The translations under genes and the position numbers were made by a program. Positions 60,786 to 64,000 of a stretch of DNA of 64,000 nucleotides are shown here, piece by piece. Origin of the DNA: Acinetobacter tianfuensis. GTDB taxonomy: Bacteria; Pseudomonadota; Gammaproteobacteria; Pseudomonadales; Moraxellaceae. Positions within the stretch are counted from its first letter, which is position 1. Every line of letters begins with the position of its first letter. Location of the stretch: positions 55,642 to 119,641 of the forward strand of contig NZ_RAXV01000003.1 of NCBI RefSeq assembly GCF_003611465.1. The letters run 5' to 3'. A model generated the notes under the pieces. The model saw only the letters and a list, made by a program, of their open reading frames with translations, was not told the DNA's origin and searched no databases.

Positions 60786-61277
60786 TTAGAAAGCCGCTTG
60801 CAGTACCTTATCTGCAACTTTACCTTTCCAAAGTTCACGCAGCGTCGGCAAATAAAACTTTTCACCCAGCTCTACAAGTTCTGCATCAATCAAACCATGC
60901 ACTTCATGCATAAAAATATAATCCAGATCTACAGTACTCAGCATAGGCTGAGTTTTAGAAATATCTTTACGCTTTTGCTGCGCTTTTTTTACTAAGCCAT
61001 CTGCAAAGTTCCGATTTTTATATTGAGCAATTGCATTCAAACGCAGTTCAATGACTCCCCAGCCCGTTAGCAGTAATTTGAAAATTTCGAGATCATGACT
61101 GGTTGATTCCCAAGTCATTTCCTCTAGATTTTCATTTTCTGGCAATACAGGAAGCATAAGCTCCATAACACTTGGAAAAATTTTCTTAAAATTTAAGACA
61201 AATTTAACGGGATGCTCACCTGGATAATCCTTAAATTGAACCTTTTTTTGGAGATCCGTTAAATAAATATCAAACAT
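60786..61277 (-). CDS. Hypothetical host protein (163 aa)
   Basis: A 163-aa soluble, largely helical protein (MFDIYLTDLQKKVQFKDYPG). No signal peptide, membrane helix or catalytic motif is visible and I do not recognise the family. A ribosome site is weak. It is monocistronic between terminator and a long non-coding gap. Confidence 0.55.
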   Translation of the reverse strand: MFDIYLTDLQKKVQFKDYPGEHPVKFVLNFKKIFPSVMELMLPVLPENENLEEMTWESTSHDLEIFKLLLTGWGVIELRLNAIAQYKNRNFADGLVKKAQQKRKDISKTQPMLSTVDLDYIFMHEVHGLIDAELVELGEKFYLPTLRELWKGKVADKVLQAAF

Positions 61278-61717
61278 TGAAAATTTTCCTAAATTAAATA
61301 CTGTCTTTAAAAATCAAGCCTTAGCATTAAGGGATAATGCAAAAAATTAACAAAACAGCAATGCAAATGAATTAGTGCAATTATGACATTTTATTGGAAT
61401 GATAGACATCCCCATTCAATAAGCTGCAATGCCTATTGTGCACATAAGCATCTAAGTGCAATAAAAAATTTCATTAACTGCTGCTTATACAGCCCTCTTT
61501 CTTTAGATACACCATAGTTTGAAAACTCATTAAAATCAAAAATATAAATTCATTTAAAAAATCCGCGCAATAATTGTACGCTGTTATATATCCATTGGTG
61601 AGATTTATTTTCTTAACGTCGACCGACTAAAATTGTTTCAATACTCTGAAAATAATAGGTTTAATAGAGTAAATAACTTATCATGGGCCACTGCATTAAA
61701 TTTAGGTATAAAACGGT
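61278..61717. other. 440-bp non-coding region
   Basis: AT-rich gap between the divergent 163-aa gene and the diguanylate cyclase gene. A small hairpin GCATTA-aggga-TAATGC lies near 61324. I see no gene, RNA family or clear operator; promoters of both flanking genes must lie here. Confidence 0.5.
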
Positions 61718-63280
61718 TTGAAACGAATCACAGCATTTTTAAAATTAGACCTGCAAAAGCTTATTTTAATTGTGAATATACTCTGTGTTTCATGTTTATT
61801 CATTATATCTATAAGCGTGGTCAACTTTGTCATCAAAGAACAATTGATGGAAAATGCTCTGTCTACCAACCAAAAATATGCATCTAAAGTTGCGGTCAGC
61901 ACAGATCTATACATGAAAGACATGATGCAGGAAATGGCATACAGCGCCAATATACTTGGGGAAAACTTCAGTAATAACAACATCATACAAAGTGAATTAC
62001 ACCGGCTTAAATTCCAATCAAATAATTTCAATACCGTTAGCGTTTTAGACAATACTGCACATATCAAAGCTCTTGAGCCTATACAATTTAAATATAATGC
62101 CCATAAAGAATACCGTACTGCAGGCGTAACTGAATCGCTTAAAAGAAAACAAACCTATATATCACCACCTTATAAATCTATTTCTAATAATTTAATTGTG
62201 CTAATGAGTCAACCAATTTGGAGCACTGAAAAAAAATATTTAGGTATGCTTACAGGCTCTATTCATCTTCAGCAAAAAAACTTTATTAACAAAATACTCA
62301 GCGGAAGCTATTCATATAAAAAAAGTTATATGTATGTGATAGATCAAAACAGCCACATTATCTTTCATCCCGATACGAGCCGTATTGGTCAAGATATTCG
62401 TGAAAATACAGGTCTGCAATACATGAAACAGCACAAAAGCGGCTCTATTCATTTAGTGAATACTAAGGGTATAAAAAACTTAGCTGGATTCGAACATATT
62501 CCAAGTGTTAACTGGATTGTTGTATCTCAGCAGCCTACTGAAGAATTACTTCAACAAGCCAATCAAATTATTTATAAAACAGCAATCGGTATTTTTATCT
62601 TTTACCTGCTTATGTTTTTGGCTATTTGGAAAATTACACATTATATTTCTTCACCATTACATGGGCTTGCACAAATGGCAAGCGCATTAAATCAGCCAGA
62701 TACGGATGATCAAATCAGAAAAGTAAATCCATGGTATTTTGAAGTCATGCGTTTCCGCACGGCACTATTATTTAGTTCAAAAAAATTTAAAGATAAAGTT
62801 TTTGAATTAAATCAGCATATTAATACCGATCCATTAACCAATCTATTTAACCGCCGCGGAATGCAGCTCTATTTAAAAGAGCTTAAAAAACTAAATACTG
62901 AATTTGCTGTTTTAATGATTGATGTCGACCATTTTAAACAAGTCAATGATCAATGGGGTCATGACCAAGGTGATCAAGTACTAATTACATTAGCAGCACT
63001 GATTAAATCAAATTTCCGAGAGCATGATATTTGCTGCCGGTTAGGCGGCGAAGAATTCGCTGTGCTTATGCTCAGTGCAGAGCATGACGATGTAAATAAA
63101 GCAGCCGAGCGTTTACGTGTGACCATGGAAACCACTCGTTTTAATCACATCGATGCAGTGACGATTTCTATTGGTATCGCCTACTACCCAAATGATGCTT
63201 TAGATATAAAAGAGGTTTTTAAAATCGCAGATAACCGTTTATATCAAGCAAAGAACCAAGGCCGTAATCAAATTTGCTAA
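61718..63280 (+). CDS. Diguanylate cyclase with extracytoplasmic dCache-like sensor
   Basis: A 520-aa protein. TTG at 61718 is the first start after an in-frame TAA and is needed to include the first transmembrane helix (LILIVNILCVSCLFIISISV). A periplasmic dCache-like sensor (about 40-285), a second transmembrane helix (AIGIFIFYLLMFLAIWKI) and a short HAMP-like linker follow. The GGDEF domain has DPLTNLFNRRGM, GGEEF at 443-447 and an inhibitory R-x2-D (REHD) five residues before it, so it should make c-di-GMP with product inhibition. It probably links an external signal to biofilm or motility. Confidence 0.9.
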   Translation: MKRITAFLKLDLQKLILIVNILCVSCLFIISISVVNFVIKEQLMENALSTNQKYASKVAVSTDLYMKDMMQEMAYSANILGENFSNNNIIQSELHRLKFQSNNFNTVSVLDNTAHIKALEPIQFKYNAHKEYRTAGVTESLKRKQTYISPPYKSISNNLIVLMSQPIWSTEKKYLGMLTGSIHLQQKNFINKILSGSYSYKKSYMYVIDQNSHIIFHPDTSRIGQDIRENTGLQYMKQHKSGSIHLVNTKGIKNLAGFEHIPSVNWIVVSQQPTEELLQQANQIIYKTAIGIFIFYLLMFLAIWKITHYISSPLHGLAQMASALNQPDTDDQIRKVNPWYFEVMRFRTALLFSSKKFKDKVFELNQHINTDPLTNLFNRRGMQLYLKELKKLNTEFAVLMIDVDHFKQVNDQWGHDQGDQVLITLAALIKSNFREHDICCRLGGEEFAVLMLSAEHDDVNKAAERLRVTMETTRFNHIDAVTISIGIAYYPNDALDIKEVFKIADNRLYQAKNQGRNQIC

Positions 63281-63436
63281 ATCAAGACATCCGAGCTACT
63301 GCTGCCTTGTGTATCTAAAATTATCGTCAGCACTTTTACTCAGGAAACTTATCTGACTGGTTTCCAGTCAATCGCCCCAATCATCATCGTTACATTAGCT
63401 GGCAAAGATGTTCTGCTGGGACAGCTTCTATATGTC

Positions 63437-63931
63437 TTAGATTAGAAGTGCAATACCATGTTCTTGGAATAATACCTGACTCGGACTTTTAAAGCCAAGT
63501 CTTTTTCTTGGCCGATGATTCAAACGTTGAGTGATTTCTGAGATATATTCATCCGTATAGGCATTTAAATGACTGCCTTTTTTAATATATTGCGCCTAAT
63601 TAAGCCATTTGTATTTTCATTCGTACCTCGTTGCCAAGCACGATAAGGATCTGGGAAATACCAGTCTGCATACTCATGCAGGCTGCTCAATCTCAACAGG
63701 TCTGTCATGAACACTTTTACGATTACTCAGCTGACCACCGGTTTCAGGAGAGCCGCACTTTCTCTTTCTTTGATTTCTGAAACGCAGGTTATGAAAGAGT
63801 GTACCGCCTTTATTTTTTATCCTAACGTATAAAAGGGTAAATTGAATGCAAACTGACTGGAACATGAGAAACAACCTCTTCAGGACTCTATTGGAAATCA
63901 AAATAAGAGATGACATGTGCCCACACTTCAC
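63437..63931 (-). pseudogene. IS30-family transposase remnant
   Basis: On the minus strand a first part (63674-63931) reads FHNLRFRNQRKRKCGSPETG and NRKSVHDRPVEIE, typical of the IS30 transposase middle. It breaks near 63690, and a second part reads YADWYFPDPYRAWQRGTNEN, then TNGLIR, a frameshift (one base lost near 63595), GSHLNAYTDEYISEITQRLN, HRPRKRLGFKSPSQVLF to a stop at 63437. The catalytic middle between RPVEIE and YFPDPY is deleted. The upstream end is also frame-shifted. Inactive. Confidence 0.85.
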
Positions 63932-64000
63932 AAAGGATTCTTTACAGATGATGATTGAATGATCTAAGAGTGGCTTATATTTTTTACTGATTCCGTTTTC

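Noticed and set aside
63289..63445. Open stretch ending in LGQLLYVLD on the plus strand between the cyclase and the IS30 remnant
   Set aside because: It could be the end of a broken gene, but it has no start codon in frame, is short, and I recognise no family.

Overview
The window is a piece of an Acinetobacter-like (Gammaproteobacteria, Moraxellaceae) chromosome. About 51.8 kb of it is an integrated, short-tailed-phage-like prophage whose left end lies beyond position 1. The host call rests on AT-rich composition and on the host gene set: a phosphotransferase/acyl-CoA dehydrogenase/histidine phosphatase/SDR cluster, an SGNH hydrolase next to a uracil-DNA-glycosylase-family gene, and an IS30 remnant. 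The species cannot be fixed from sequence alone.

The prophage has a lambda-like regulatory centre at 41.0-42.6 kb: a Cro/YdaS-like gene on the minus strand, a CI-like S24 repressor on the plus strand, and five copies of a 13-bp operator GAAC-N5-GTTC. Directly behind the repressor is a small lipoprotein gene, probably expressed in the lysogen. Leftward (minus strand) come early and middle genes (RHH protein, ASCH-like protein, DUF1376/HNH replication protein, DnaC-like loader, DUF1064 nuclease), then packaging and head genes (PD-(D/E)XK nuclease, TerS, TerL, portal, Gp49-like, scaffold, N4-gp56/DUF4043-type coat, decoration protein, RyR-domain protein, adaptor). A more GC-rich tail/receptor module full of repeat proteins follows (10-22.6 kb), and then a putative ejection module ending in a giant polyvalent protein (at least 2636 aa) that runs off the left edge. 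Rightward (plus strand) lie recombination genes (DUF2303, YqaJ exonuclease, RecT, UvrD-like helicase), small accessory genes including a 27-bp repeat gene, an excisionase-like gene and a tyrosine integrase at the right end.

The right junction falls inside a host uracil-DNA-glycosylase-family gene, of which only the first ~53 codons remain (51796-51963). Host genes then run to 64 kb: SGNH hydrolase, SDR, histidine phosphatase, phosphotransferase, acyl-CoA dehydrogenase, LysR regulator, membrane thermonuclease-like protein, MarR/MFS pair, an unknown gene, a diguanylate cyclase and a decayed IS30 transposase.

The points most worth a second look are: (1) an autonomous plus-strand cassette (27.4-28.6 kb) inserted against the late operon, encoding a 313-aa protein with an HEPN-type R-x4-H motif; (2) the giant polyvalent protein with four zincin motifs, a pyrophosphatase-like domain and an ADP-ribosyltransferase domain; (3) a 12-bp element repeated five times in one orientation upstream of late genes, a candidate phage-specific late promoter box; (4) the repressor-linked lipoprotein; (5) a CsrA-like protein in the head-tail region. 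No lysis genes are visible in the window.
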